Assembly: GCF_002102345.1 (NCBI RefSeq)
Contig: NZ_LQPP01000031.1
Location: 1-64,000, forward strand
Source: Mycolicibacterium peregrinum
Lineage (GTDB): Bacteria > Actinomycetota > Actinomycetes > Mycobacteriales > Mycobacteriaceae
Direction of reading: 5' to 3'
Length of the DNA: 64,000 nt
Shown here piece after piece: positions 14,910 through 23,929 of the stretch (positions within the stretch are counted from its first letter, which is position 1; the number at the start of each line of letters is the position of its first letter). The position numbers and the translations under genes were made by a program. The notes beneath the pieces are model-generated. The model was not told the origin of the DNA and made no database searches. It saw only the letters and a list, made by a program, of their open reading frames with translations.

Positions 14910-15560
14910 CTAACCCGTGGCCGCGTCACGCAAGATCTGTTGCAGCCGGTCCAACGGATCACCGGAGGTCGGGTCTAGCCGATTCGGGTGCTGAGTAGGC
15001 GCCGTCCCGCCCGCCCCCGGCGGTAACACCGGAGCTGCCGGTGGTGTGGGTGGAGGGTTCAGCGGCACGATGGCTCCGGCCGCACCGATCTTGCTGTTCA
15101 ACCGCGCGGGGGCCTCGCTGTCGGCAAAGCAACCCTCAGGGGCACGGTCGATCACCTCCCGCGCCGACAGGTAATGGTTCAGCGCCGTCCGGCCGTCGGC
15201 CGCCGCGGTGGCACGGTCACCCAGGGTCTCCCGTACCAGTTCCAGATTGACCCTCGCCGAACATGATTCGGCTCCGTCAAGATGGGCCACCGCGTCGGCG
15301 AAGTTCTGATCGGCGTCAACGAGCCGATCCTCGAGAACAGCCAGTGCGCCCGCGGCGAAACTCGCCTTGCCGGGTTCGACGACGTTCCACACCTGGAGCC
15401 GGCCCACCTCGCTCCTCAGCGCCTCGGTGTCCCGGTCGGTGAAGCTTGCCGCCGTCGAATTGCCGATCAGCACCACCGAGAGCAGTTTGACGATCGCGAT
15501 GACGAGTACCAACGCGACCGGGGCCGAGTACATCAGTAGGCGACGACGCACCGTGCTCAT
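14910..15560 (-). CDS. membrane protein with TPR-like region, MxaK-like position
   Basis: A 216-residue protein with one N-terminal transmembrane helix (APVALVLVIAIVKLLSVVLI, about 13-32). A periplasm-side helical region carries repeat-like segments (ALAVLEDRLVDADQNFADAVAHLDG; ALNHYLSAREVID). The tail is Pro/Gly-rich. It is the last gene of the MoxR operon and starts with a 4-bp ATGA overlap with the VWA gene. In mxa-type clusters a small TPR-like membrane protein (MxaK) occupies such a slot. Identity with MxaK is only positional. Confidence 0.8.
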   Translation of the reverse strand: MSTVRRRLLMYSAPVALVLVIAIVKLLSVVLIGNSTAASFTDRDTEALRSEVGRLQVWNVVEPGKASFAAGALAVLEDRLVDADQNFADAVAHLDGAESCSARVNLELVRETLGDRATAAADGRTALNHYLSAREVIDRAPEGCFADSEAPARLNSKIGAAGAIVPLNPPPTPPAAPVLPPGAGGTAPTQHPNRLDPTSGDPLDRLQQILRDAATG

Positions 15561-16465
15561 GACCGCAGCCCCATGTCGATCGGTTGGGTGCGACGGAATT
15601 CGCGAAGCACCAGATAGAGCTCGACCAGGATCAGCAGGGCGGCCACAGCGGCGAACACCCAGTACAGCTCCACGGCGGTGGACACCGGTGCGTCCGCGGG
15701 CGACTGACTGCTGGTTTCGTCGCCGGGAAGCGCTTCGGCCAGCGGTGTCGCGTCGGTACGCGCCACGAACGGCACCCCGATCTGCCGGGCGACCCCGCGA
15801 AGTGCCTGCGCCCCGGCCTCGTCATACCCCAGTACCGCGCCCCCGTCGACAGCATTCTCGGTGAGCTGGAATTCGCGTTGCGGTGCCTGCGATTCCGGGG
15901 CGCCAGCGCCGAGATAGAACACGAGGTTCTGGGCCCTCGGAAATTGTTGTACGGCGCTGATCAGCTGGTAGCGCAGAATGTTCGCGGCGGCGCCGACGTT
16001 GGCATCCGGAGTGTCCGATGCCTCAGGTGCGGCATCGGTCCCGGCCACCACCGGGCGGAGGCTCCAGGTGTCGGCGGACAGCGGCCAGTCCACCGACGGG
16101 CGGTCGGCGAAGGAGATCAGGGCGAAGCGTGCCTGAGGGTAGCGCTCCATCAGGGCCACGATGTCGTCGCGGGCCGCCGCGATCCGGGGCCCCGACATGT
16201 CCGGTGAACGGTCCAGCAACACAAAGATATTCGGGTCGCGATCGCCGGCCGGTCGAGGCACGGTGTCGTGTGCCCTTCCGGCGACGGGGCCGAGCGCAGC
16301 CACCAGCAGCAGCAAGCCGGCCGTGGTGAGTGCCGACCAGCGCCACACCGATGCCCAGCCACCACCTTGCGCCCGGACCCGCCCGAAGCTGATGCCGCGG
16401 GCCACGAGCAGTACCACCGCGAGCACCCCGATCAGCAGCGGCGGCAGGATCGGTTCAAGCCTCAT
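15557..16465 (-). CDS. membrane-anchored VWA-domain protein of the MoxR operon
   Basis: About 302 residues with two N-terminal transmembrane helices, a VWA-like domain and a C-terminal helix (VFAAVAALLILVELYLVL). The MIDAS-type start reads FVLLDRSPDMSG, so the motif is DxSxDMSG-like rather than a perfect DxSxS. Similar BatA/BatB and MxaC/MxaL proteins work with MoxR ATPases. The ATG overlaps the upstream stop as ATGA. Metal binding by the altered MIDAS is uncertain. Confidence 0.85.
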   Translation of the reverse strand: MRLEPILPPLLIGVLAVVLLVARGISFGRVRAQGGGWASVWRWSALTTAGLLLLVAALGPVAGRAHDTVPRPAGDRDPNIFVLLDRSPDMSGPRIAAARDDIVALMERYPQARFALISFADRPSVDWPLSADTWSLRPVVAGTDAAPEASDTPDANVGAAANILRYQLISAVQQFPRAQNLVFYLGAGAPESQAPQREFQLTENAVDGGAVLGYDEAGAQALRGVARQIGVPFVARTDATPLAEALPGDETSSQSPADAPVSTAVELYWVFAAVAALLILVELYLVLREFRRTQPIDMGLRS

Positions 16466-17421
16466 CGCCGCGTCACCACCGGCCACCACCACAGCACCGC
16501 CATCGCCAACAGCGCGAGCAACACCGGAACCCCCGGCGTTTCGGCCGACCGGACGTCCGCTGACTCTCCGGACGATCCCGCTTGCGGCGGATGGTCCCGG
16601 ATCTCGGTCAGATGCGAAGCGACATCGGCCGATCCAAACGATCTGCCCCCGGTGGTGCGGGCCAGGTCGCCGGCCGGGCCGTCTCCGGATCCGGGGGTGA
16701 TCGCGTTGACCTGGACACCGGCCGTCACCGCCAGATCGCTGAGCCGGTCCGTATCGAACAGCGGTGCCACGCCACCAGGTCGGGGCAGGGACTCGGGGCC
16801 CACATAGATCATCGATCGGCGCTGCGCGGACGGCTCTGAAAAGGACGGAAACCCGGTGAGACACATCGCCAGCACATCCTCGACGCTGGCGGCGTAATCA
16901 ACGTAGGACACCGGCGCGACGAACGGCCGGGCACCTTCCCGCTGCCCGAAGGCAGCGAATTGTGCTGCGGCGTATTGGTAGTCCCGGGTCAGTGGAATGA
17001 CCCGCCGGTTCGCGGAGGTCAGTCCGACCCGTTCGGTGCCGAAGGAGCCGGCCCGATCGGCGAAGTACCGCAGCGTGGTACTGACCGCGGGATCGGTGAG
17101 CGGGCCGCCGACGCACACCATGATGTCCTCCGGGGTCGCGACCTGGTTGGCACGGCTCCACGACGGCAGGCCGGTGGGGCGTGCCGCGATCAACGCCGAG
17201 GCCGCGAAGGCAACCGTCAGCGTCACCATGGCGACGACGGCCGCCACGGTTCGCCGGCGCGCGGCGCGCACGTACTCGGGCAACCGGGTCAGCCGCCGGG
17301 TATTGGCCAGCGGCACGAACTCGTCCGGATCGACCGACTGCTTCGGGAGCAGGGCCAGACCCACGCACCCGGCAAGTGCGAGGCAACCGGCGGCCGCCAC
17401 CGCCCACCAGATCAGGTCCAT
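16462..17421 (-). CDS. membrane protein of the MoxR operon, VWA/BatA-like
   Basis: A 319-residue protein. It has two N-terminal transmembrane helices (LIWWAVAAAGCLALAGCVGL; TVAAVVAMVTLTVAFAASAL), a soluble alpha/beta region and a C-terminal helix (VPVLLALLAMAVLWWWPVV). The region around EDIMVCVGGPLTDPAVSTTL is at the place of a VWA first strand, but a proper DxSxS is missing. It is therefore either a degenerate VWA or an unrelated fold. It overlaps the 157-residue gene by 10 bp and the next VWA gene by 4 bp. It is probably a structural partner in the MoxR complex. Confidence 0.8.
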   Translation of the reverse strand: MDLIWWAVAAAGCLALAGCVGLALLPKQSVDPDEFVPLANTRRLTRLPEYVRAARRRTVAAVVAMVTLTVAFAASALIAARPTGLPSWSRANQVATPEDIMVCVGGPLTDPAVSTTLRYFADRAGSFGTERVGLTSANRRVIPLTRDYQYAAAQFAAFGQREGARPFVAPVSYVDYAASVEDVLAMCLTGFPSFSEPSAQRRSMIYVGPESLPRPGGVAPLFDTDRLSDLAVTAGVQVNAITPGSGDGPAGDLARTTGGRSFGSADVASHLTEIRDHPPQAGSSGESADVRSAETPGVPVLLALLAMAVLWWWPVVTRR

Positions 17422-17885
17422 CCGCGGATCAACTCCTCGGTGGTGGCGCTGGCCGTGCCCGCATCGAGCGTCGAACGGTGGTTGAACTGAAGGTCGGTGA
17501 GCTCTTCCAGGATCGGCGCGGCGGGTGCCGCGGCACTGTCCGCGATCGCGTCGACCTGCATGTACTGCGCCCGTACTCCCGTCGCGGCATGCAGGAAGGC
17601 GCGCAGTTCGGCGCTCAGCGCCGAACCGGCACCTGCCGCGGTGAGATCGCCTGCCCGATAACGGTTTCCGATGTGCCGGACCGCGCGGGCCGACCGTCGG
17701 CGCAGCAGTTCGGCCCGGGCGGCGCCGAGGACGGGCAGCTCCCGCACCGGTCTCCGCCGCGACGTCAACACGAAAACCCCTCCGTACCACGCGCACAGCA
17801 GCAGGATCAGGCCGATCGCGATCCACAGCCACACCGCTGAGTAGGGCGTCGGGCCGATCACATCCCGCAGCAGGTCATCCGGCAC
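17412..17885 (-). CDS. DUF4381-like membrane protein of the MoxR operon
   Basis: A 157-residue protein. One transmembrane helix (WLWIAIGLILLLCAWYGGVFVL, about 19-40) is followed by a cytosolic helical domain with RRRPVRELP and AARAELLRRRSARAVRHIGNRY. This layout and position, between the DUF58 and VWA genes, match the DUF4381/MxaA-like slot of MoxR operons. It overlaps both neighbours by about 10 bp, indicating coupled translation. The specific role is unknown. Confidence 0.78.
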   Translation of the reverse strand: MPDDLLRDVIGPTPYSAVWLWIAIGLILLLCAWYGGVFVLTSRRRPVRELPVLGAARAELLRRRSARAVRHIGNRYRAGDLTAAGAGSALSAELRAFLHAATGVRAQYMQVDAIADSAAAPAAPILEELTDLQFNHRSTLDAGTASATTEELIRGWT

Positions 17886-18741
17886 GGGCGTACACCCCGG
17901 TCATCGCGGTCAATGCCGCCCTGATCCGCACACTCCCGGTCACCCGGGCATGAGGTATTCGCTGCCTGGTCAGGAATTCGGAAAGTTGTTCGCGCCGTAG
18001 CGCTTCTGCTCGCCGATAGGCCTCGATGACATCGTGATCCAGCCCGGTCAGGATGGGACGCCCGTCGGCGACCTCATAGCTGCGGCCGGAGTCGCGGCGT
18101 GCGCTCACCGCAGGCATGTCACTGACCAGGGCCCACAGCACGTCGTGGCGGGCGGTCAACGAACCGAGGACCTCGGCCAAGCGGTCACTCATCTCGGGTT
18201 CGTCGGAAACGACGAAGATCAGCAGCCGGTGCCGGTAGTGGCGGGCCACCCACTCGAGCTGAACCAGGATGTCGCTCGGGCCGGGATGGTCGGTGGCGTG
18301 GTGGTGGAACCGGTGCAGCATGCTCTCGATGTGGGTCTCGCCGCGGCGCAGCCGGATGTCCACATTGCCGCGATGGTCGCCGAGCACCATCGCGATCTCG
18401 TCGGATCGGGGCAACGTCATCAATCCGATCGCACCGATGAGGTGCTGGGCCACATTCCTTTTCACCTCGCCCGACGGGGCCAGCGCGCAGCTGTTGCGCC
18501 CGGCGTCCGCGACCACCAGGACCTTGTGGTGCTTCTCGGAGACGAACCGTTTGATCAGGGTGTGCCCAGAGCGTGCGGTTGCCTTCCAGTCGATGTCGCG
18601 CACGTCGTCACCGGGCACGTAGGGGCGCAGCTCGTCGAATTCCAGGCTGCGGGTGTGCACCAACGCGTAACGGCCGCCTTCGAGCAGCCCGCCGATGTCG
18701 CGGCCGGCATACGCCTTGGCGGAGTCCAGGTATCTGCCCAT
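17875..18741 (-). CDS. DUF58 protein (MoxR partner, MxaS-like)
   Basis: A 288-residue DUF58 protein. The hallmark segment is RSLEFDELRPYVPGDDVRDIDWKATAR (about 31-57), followed by FVSEKHHKVLVVADAGRNS, a VWA-like strand with DAGRNS in the MIDAS position. DUF58 proteins are encoded beside nearly every MoxR ATPase and are thought to bridge ATPase and client. The start MGRYLDSAKAYAG at 18741 lies 7 bp after the MoxR stop. No membrane segment is seen. Confidence 0.92.
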   Translation of the reverse strand: MGRYLDSAKAYAGRDIGGLLEGGRYALVHTRSLEFDELRPYVPGDDVRDIDWKATARSGHTLIKRFVSEKHHKVLVVADAGRNSCALAPSGEVKRNVAQHLIGAIGLMTLPRSDEIAMVLGDHRGNVDIRLRRGETHIESMLHRFHHHATDHPGPSDILVQLEWVARHYRHRLLIFVVSDEPEMSDRLAEVLGSLTARHDVLWALVSDMPAVSARRDSGRSYEVADGRPILTGLDHDVIEAYRRAEALRREQLSEFLTRQRIPHARVTGSVRIRAALTAMTGVYARAG

Positions 18742-18748
18742 CGCGGCC

Positions 18749-19750
18749 TCACGGGACCTGCACCGCGCGCAGCACCGCATCGACGACGACGTCGGGGGTG
18801 ATCCGGGCGGTGGCGGCTTCGAAGCCGAGGATCAGCCGGTGCCGCAGCACGCGATGGGCCAGGCGGGCGATGTCATCGGGCACCACGTGGTCCCGCCCGC
18901 GCAGCACCGCCGAGGCGCGTGCCGTCCGGCACAGCGCCAGCGTCGCTCGCGGGCTGGCACCGTACTCGATGACCCGTGCCAGGTTGGCCGGCAGATGCCG
19001 GCCGGGCTCACGGGTGACCGCCACGAGGCGGCTGGCGTACTCGACCAGCGCCCGGTCGAGATACACCGATCGGACGATGTCCTGCACGCGGCGTATGTCA
19101 TCGATGGTGACGACGGGAGCCGCCCGGTTGCCCCGGTCGTAGAGGCCCGCGTCCATCCGGGCGGCGATCTCCACCTCGTCCTCGATCGAGGGGTAGCCCA
19201 CGATCTCCTTGAGCATGAAGCGGTCGGTCTGAGCCTCCGACAGCGGATAGGTGCCCTCCTGATCGACCGGGTTCTGGGTGGCGATGACGAGAAACGGTTC
19301 GGGGATGGGATATTCGACGCCGGCGATCGTGGTCTGGCGTTCCTCCATCGCCTCCAGCATGGCGCTCTGGGTCTTGGCGCTGGATCGGTTGATCTCGTCG
19401 AGCAGCACGATGTTGGCGTGTACCGGGCCCAGTTGTGTCGCGAACGAGTTGCCGGCCGCCTCGTAGATCTGGGTGCCGATGATGTCGCTCGGCAACAGGT
19501 CGGGTGTGCACTGGATACGGCGGAAGCTGCCGTCGATGGACTCGGCCACCACGCGGGCGGCCGTGGTCTTGGCCAGCCCGGGCACGCTTTCCAGCAGTAG
19601 GTGTCCACCGGCGAGCAGCGCGACCAGCATCGATTCGCGCAAATGGTCCTGGCCGACCACCCGGGCGGAGAACGCCGAGGTCACCGCACCCACAATGCGC
19701 TGGGCTTCGGCGGCATCGCGCTGGTCAGCCTGCAATCGCGGTGCGGTCAT
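18749..19750 (-). CDS. moxR: MoxR-family AAA+ ATPase
   Basis: A 333-residue MoxR ATPase. The family-specific Walker A is LESVPGLAKT (about 53), Walker B is IVLLDEINR (about 114), and the segment ATQNPVDQEGTYPLSEAQTDRFMLK (sensor and arginine-finger region) is near 155. It leads an operon of DUF58, DUF4381-like, VWA-like, VWA and TPR-like genes. That is the arrangement of MoxR-proper modules such as mxaRSACKL, which loads calcium into methanol dehydrogenase. M. tuberculosis has three moxR loci; which, if any, is orthologous cannot be told here. Confidence 0.95.
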   Translation of the reverse strand: MTAPRLQADQRDAAEAQRIVGAVTSAFSARVVGQDHLRESMLVALLAGGHLLLESVPGLAKTTAARVVAESIDGSFRRIQCTPDLLPSDIIGTQIYEAAGNSFATQLGPVHANIVLLDEINRSSAKTQSAMLEAMEERQTTIAGVEYPIPEPFLVIATQNPVDQEGTYPLSEAQTDRFMLKEIVGYPSIEDEVEIAARMDAGLYDRGNRAAPVVTIDDIRRVQDIVRSVYLDRALVEYASRLVAVTREPGRHLPANLARVIEYGASPRATLALCRTARASAVLRGRDHVVPDDIARLAHRVLRHRLILGFEAATARITPDVVVDAVLRAVQVP

Positions 19751-19887
19751 GGATCCTCTCCGGTTCGGTCGTCCCCCTTCCCCAGACCCAGTCGATGTAC
19801 CCAGACTTTGCCGATGTCATGCGCGCAGGATTCGTCGGAGCCCGCGCCCGGGTATCCGGGCCGTACGCCACGCGGAGAGGAATTCCG

Positions 19888-20337
19888 ATGGAAAGCAAGG
19901 ACCTTCCAACCCCTGAGACAGGGTTGTTGCTGACCCACTTCCTGACCGTCGCCGACGTGCCGCGATCGAGGGCTTTCTACCGTGATGTGCTCGGCGGCGA
20001 GGTGGTGATGGCCGAGGACCCCTGCATCGTCAAGCTGGGCGACGGCTGGCTGATCATGAACCCCGGTGGCGGCCCCACACCCGACAAGCCGGACGTGACG
20101 CTGCACCCGCCGACCGATCCGCACACCGCGACCAGCTTCCTGAACATCCGGGTGGCCGACATCGAGGCGTGTTACCGCGAATGGAGCTCGAAAGGTGCCG
20201 AGTTCCTGACCCCGCCCATCGACCGCAAGGCCGAAGTGCGGTGCTACATGCGCGATCCGGACGGCTACCTCATCGAGGTGGGGCAGATGACCGGTCTACT
20301 GAGCGGTGTTCATGCCGGCACAGGTTCGGCGACCTGA
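19888..20337 (+). CDS. VOC (glyoxalase/bleomycin-resistance fold) protein
   Basis: A 149-residue VOC protein. Paired beta-alpha-beta modules start at FLTVADVPRSRAFYRDVLGGEVV and FLNIRVADIEACYREWSSKGAEFL, and it ends with the usual RDPDGYLIEVGQM. The His of LLTHFL and the Glu of LIEVGQ are candidate metal ligands. A GGAGAGG site lies before ATG 19888. The 3' end overlaps the convergent MmpL gene by 28 bp. The substrate is unknown. Confidence 0.88.
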   Translation: MESKDLPTPETGLLLTHFLTVADVPRSRAFYRDVLGGEVVMAEDPCIVKLGDGWLIMNPGGGPTPDKPDVTLHPPTDPHTATSFLNIRVADIEACYREWSSKGAEFLTPPIDRKAEVRCYMRDPDGYLIEVGQMTGLLSGVHAGTGSAT

Positions 20338-23138
20338 CGTGGGCTCACCTGCCTGACGGTGCGCCGGGGCCACCAGAACCAGCGTCCGAGCAGCACGGCG
20401 ATCGGCGGGACCACGAAGGTCCGCACCACCAGGGTGTCGATCATCAGGCCGATGCCGATGGTGGAGCCCACCTGGGCGATCGTGACCACACTGGCGCCGA
20501 GCATCGCGAACATGGTCAGCCCGAACACGATCCCGGCGACGGTGACGACGCTGCCGGTACCGGCGAAGGCCCGGATCGTCGCGGTCCGGACGCCGGCCCG
20601 TGTCTCGTCACGCAGCCGCATCGCCAACAACAGGTTGTAGTCCGCACCGACGGCGACCAGGGCGATGAAGGCCAGGGCGGGCACGGCCCAGTGCAGCGGC
20701 TGGCCGAACAGGTACTGCCAGACGGCGACGCTGGCGCCCAGCGCCGATGCGTAGGAGATCGTGACGGTGGCCAGCACTACGATCCCGGCGACCGGACTGC
20801 GCAGCATGCCTGCCACGATCACGAAAATGAGCACCAGCGTGGCGATCACGAGCAGGGTGAAGTCGTGTTGCACGTAGTCGATGAGCTCGGCGGTGGCGGT
20901 GCCGACGCCGGTCAGATCGACGACACCGCTGGTGGCCAGTGGGGTGTCCTTGAGTGCCTCGGTGGCGGCGATGCGAATTTCGCCCGAGCGGTCCGCGCCG
21001 TCGCGGCCCCAGGACTCACCGTCGCCGTAGACCAGCAATCGGGTGGCACGGCCGTCCGGGGAGAACATCATGCCCATCACCCGGCGGTACTCCGGGTCGT
21101 CGAAAGTCCTTGGGGGCAGATAGAACCCGCCTTCGGAGCTCCCGTCGAAGTCGGTGCTCAGCTGCGACAGATAGCCGGTCATCTGCTGCATCTGCGGGCC
21201 GACCGATCCCAGGCTTGAGCGCAGGGTCGAGGTGAGGCCACGCAGCTGGGTCAGCGCCGAGCGCATGGTCGCCACTGCATTGGCCGCACCGTCGAGTGAG
21301 TTCGTGGCGCTGGTGGCACCGTCTTTGAGCGCCCCCGCCCCGCCTGCCAGGGTGCCGGTCGCACTCACCGCGTCATCGAGGGGCGTGACGATTTTCTGCA
21401 CTGCCGCGCAGATGGGATCGGCCGCACAGTCGGGGTTGCCGTTGACGAATTGGCGCAGCGGGTCGGCGTATCCGGAAACCGACTGGAGGTTGCCCTGCAA
21501 TCCCGACATACCCGCCCCGATGTCCTTTGAGCCGGCCCCGACCCGGTTCAGTCCGTCGACGGCGCCGGTCAACCCGCGCTGCATGCCGTCAAGGGCGGCA
21601 TCGAGTCGGCCGATGGTGGTCGTGACGGTGTCCACGGAGCTCATCCCGTCGAGAGCCGATTGCGCTGCGCCGTCGAGCTGTTCGCCGATCTGGCCGGCCT
21701 GGTAGGTCAGGGTGCCCTGGCGCACCGGGGTCCCGGCCGGCCTGCTGGCCGATTGCACCGTACGTACCCCGCGTACCTCCAGGACCTTTCGGGTGACCCG
21801 CTCGATCGTGATGAGCCCGGCTGGATTACGCAGGTCGCGATCGGCCTCGATCGAGACGATCTCGGGTAGCAGCCGGTTGTCCGGGAACCGGTCGTGAACC
21901 GCCCGGTATCCGCGACTGGAGTCGGTGCCCGCCGGTTGCGCACTGAGTTCCGCGAAGGAGATGTTGGCGCCGAGCAATGGCACCGCGCAGAAGATCAGCG
22001 CAGTCACGGCGACCACCAGGACCGGCCCCGGCCAGCGGGCCACCGCGGTGCCCATCCGCCGCCACCGGCGGCTTATCGTCGCGGCCCGCGGTTCCACCCA
22101 GCCGCGCCGGCCGAACCAGCCGATCAACGCCGGGGTGAGGGTCAGCGCACCCAGCATCGCCGCGAGAACACCTATCCCGCTGGGTATTCCGGCACTGCGG
22201 AGGAAGCTCACCTTTGCGAAGGTGAGGCAGAACAACGCGGTCGCGATGGTCGCGGCGGAGCCGGCGATCACCGGGGCCACCCGACGGTAAGCGTCGGCGA
22301 GCGCATCCGGTTGCGTCATCCCCGCCCGCCGGTTCTCGTGGTAACGGCCCAGTAGGAAGATGCCGTAGTCGGTTCCCGCTCCCAGCACCATCGCCGACAT
22401 CAGCGCCACCGAGAAGACCGACACCTCGATCACGCCGTGCTCGCCGAGCAACGCGACCACCGGACGGGCGACCGCCAGGGACAGACCGACGGAGGCGAGC
22501 GGGACGGCGGCAGTGATCGGCGAGCGGTAGACGAACAGCAACAGGGCCGCGATCAACCCGACCGTCAAGACGGTGATCCTCGCCAATTGCGCGTCCAGCG
22601 CGGCGAATTCATCGACCAGGCTGGGACCGGGACCGGTGACGTGGACACGCAGTCCGGGCGGGGTGTCTGGCGCGCCGACCGCTGCGCGCAGGGCGGTCAC
22701 GGCGTCGGTCGCGGTGGTGCTGCCCAATTGGCCGGAGAGCCGGGCCATCAGGTATGCCGACCTGTGGTCCCGGCTTTCGAAGACTCCTGCGGCGGCCGGG
22801 TCGTCCCACAGGTCCATGACCGATTCGACGCCAGGCGTGGCGGTGCGCAGGCGGTCGGCCAAGGTGCGGTAGTAGCTGCGGTCGGCTTCCCCCAGCATTC
22901 GGTCCGCCTCGAGGACGACGTAGGCGACGTTGTTGCTGTCGGAATCTTCGAACAGCGTGCCCATCCGTTGCGCTGCCTGTGTCGCGCCGGAATCGGTGGG
23001 GAAGAACGCCCGGGACTGCTCCTTCACGACGTGTTCCAGCTGGGGCACCGCGACGTTGCCGAGGCCGGCCAGAACCAGCCAGGCCGCCATGACCAGGAGT
23101 GCATACCGACTCACCGCTCGGGCAATCGTCTCCAACAT
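20310..23138 (-). CDS. MMPL-family RND transporter
   Basis: About 942 residues with two halves of six transmembrane helices each and large extracytoplasmic loops. Landmarks are the first helix ALLVMAAWLVLAGLGN, the block ALMSAMVLGAGTDYGIFLLGRYHENRR (about 285) and its second-half counterpart VGADYNLLLAMRLRDE. The paired Asp-Tyr motifs are the proton-relay residues of MmpL proteins. ATG 23138 has a GGGGGAG site. It exports lipids or drugs in the MmpL manner. The divergent TetR gene and its double operator lie directly upstream, so induction by a substrate is likely. Confidence 0.93.
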   Translation of the reverse strand: MLETIARAVSRYALLVMAAWLVLAGLGNVAVPQLEHVVKEQSRAFFPTDSGATQAAQRMGTLFEDSDSNNVAYVVLEADRMLGEADRSYYRTLADRLRTATPGVESVMDLWDDPAAAGVFESRDHRSAYLMARLSGQLGSTTATDAVTALRAAVGAPDTPPGLRVHVTGPGPSLVDEFAALDAQLARITVLTVGLIAALLLFVYRSPITAAVPLASVGLSLAVARPVVALLGEHGVIEVSVFSVALMSAMVLGAGTDYGIFLLGRYHENRRAGMTQPDALADAYRRVAPVIAGSAATIATALFCLTFAKVSFLRSAGIPSGIGVLAAMLGALTLTPALIGWFGRRGWVEPRAATISRRWRRMGTAVARWPGPVLVVAVTALIFCAVPLLGANISFAELSAQPAGTDSSRGYRAVHDRFPDNRLLPEIVSIEADRDLRNPAGLITIERVTRKVLEVRGVRTVQSASRPAGTPVRQGTLTYQAGQIGEQLDGAAQSALDGMSSVDTVTTTIGRLDAALDGMQRGLTGAVDGLNRVGAGSKDIGAGMSGLQGNLQSVSGYADPLRQFVNGNPDCAADPICAAVQKIVTPLDDAVSATGTLAGGAGALKDGATSATNSLDGAANAVATMRSALTQLRGLTSTLRSSLGSVGPQMQQMTGYLSQLSTDFDGSSEGGFYLPPRTFDDPEYRRVMGMMFSPDGRATRLLVYGDGESWGRDGADRSGEIRIAATEALKDTPLATSGVVDLTGVGTATAELIDYVQHDFTLLVIATLVLIFVIVAGMLRSPVAGIVVLATVTISYASALGASVAVWQYLFGQPLHWAVPALAFIALVAVGADYNLLLAMRLRDETRAGVRTATIRAFAGTGSVVTVAGIVFGLTMFAMLGASVVTIAQVGSTIGIGLMIDTLVVRTFVVPPIAVLLGRWFWWPRRTVRQVSPRQVAEPVPA

Positions 23139-23154
23139 GGCTCCCCCACCATCT

Positions 23155-23188
23155 ATAACAATGTTATTGGCAGGTATAACATTGTTAT
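23155..23188. promoter_or_regulatory. double TetR operator of the MmpL/TetR divergent pair
   Basis: Two perfect 13-bp palindromes, ATAACAATGTTAT (23155-23167) and ATAACATTGTTAT (23176-23188), have centres 21 bp apart, that is two helical turns. They fill the gap between the mmpL start (23138) and the tetR start (23195). Cooperative binding by two TetR dimers and repression of both genes is a strong inference. Confidence 0.85.
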
Positions 23189-23194
23189 GACAGC

Positions 23195-23929
23195 ATGTCC
23201 AGGACGATGTCCACCATGGGAATTCGCGAAAGCCTGATCGAGGAGAGCCTGCAGGTCCTCGAGGAGAGCGGACCTGAGGCACTCAGCGCCCGCATGCTGG
23301 CCAAGCGGATCGGCGCCTCGACAATGGCGGTGTACACGCACTTCGAGGGAATGCCCGGCCTCTACGAGGCCCTGGTGCGGGAGTCTTACGTCCGCTTCGG
23401 CGAACACCTGAGCCGGCGGCCCGACACCGACGACCCGGTGGCGGACCTCCTCGCCTCCGGTCTCGCCTACCGCGAGTACGCACTGACCTACCCGCAGCGC
23501 TACCGGCTGATGTTCGGGATCACCTCGCCGTCCATCACTCTGCCGATCGGCCGCGATCTCACCGTCGACGGCAACCCGGCTGCCCTGTCTGAGATCAACT
23601 CGGTTTTCGCACAGATCCCGGCATTCGTGCAGCGGTGCATGACCGCGGGCGCGATCGACGAGGGTGATCCGGTGGCCGTGGCCGCGCAGATCTGGACGAT
23701 GATGCACGGCTACGTCCTGGCCGAGATCATCGGTGTGTTCGGCGCCGACGACGCGGGAGTCTCGCGGGTGCTCGCACCCCACATCACCAATCTCCTGGTC
23801 GGCCTCGGCGGTGACCGCGAACGGATCCAGCTGTCGTTTCAGCGACTGGACCCGCCGGCGACACCACCGCGCCCGGCACCACCCCCGACCGCCACCGTCC
23901 GGCGCGGGCGCCGGACCCGCAACCCTTAG
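23195..23929 (+). CDS. TetR-family repressor of the MmpL transporter
   Basis: A 244-residue TetR regulator with HTH segment EESLQVLEESGPEALSARML plus RIGASTMAVYTHFEGMPGLYEAL. The ligand domain contains AYREYALTYPQRYRLMFGI, typical of the TetR_C_33/WHG group. The tail is Pro/Arg-rich. ATG 23195 is used; 23207 and 23216 are in frame. The gene is divergent from mmpL across two palindromic operators. Its last bases overlap the convergent DsbA-fold gene. Confidence 0.9.
   Translation: MSRTMSTMGIRESLIEESLQVLEESGPEALSARMLAKRIGASTMAVYTHFEGMPGLYEALVRESYVRFGEHLSRRPDTDDPVADLLASGLAYREYALTYPQRYRLMFGITSPSITLPIGRDLTVDGNPAALSEINSVFAQIPAFVQRCMTAGAIDEGDPVAVAAQIWTMMHGYVLAEIIGVFGADDAGVSRVLAPHITNLLVGLGGDRERIQLSFQRLDPPATPPRPAPPPTATVRRGRRTRNP

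Noticed and set aside
20169..21218. Plus-strand open frame of 349 codons opposite the MmpL 3' end
   Set aside because: Low-complexity Asp/Gly/His/Arg composition is typical of antisense to high-GC membrane genes; there is no motif.
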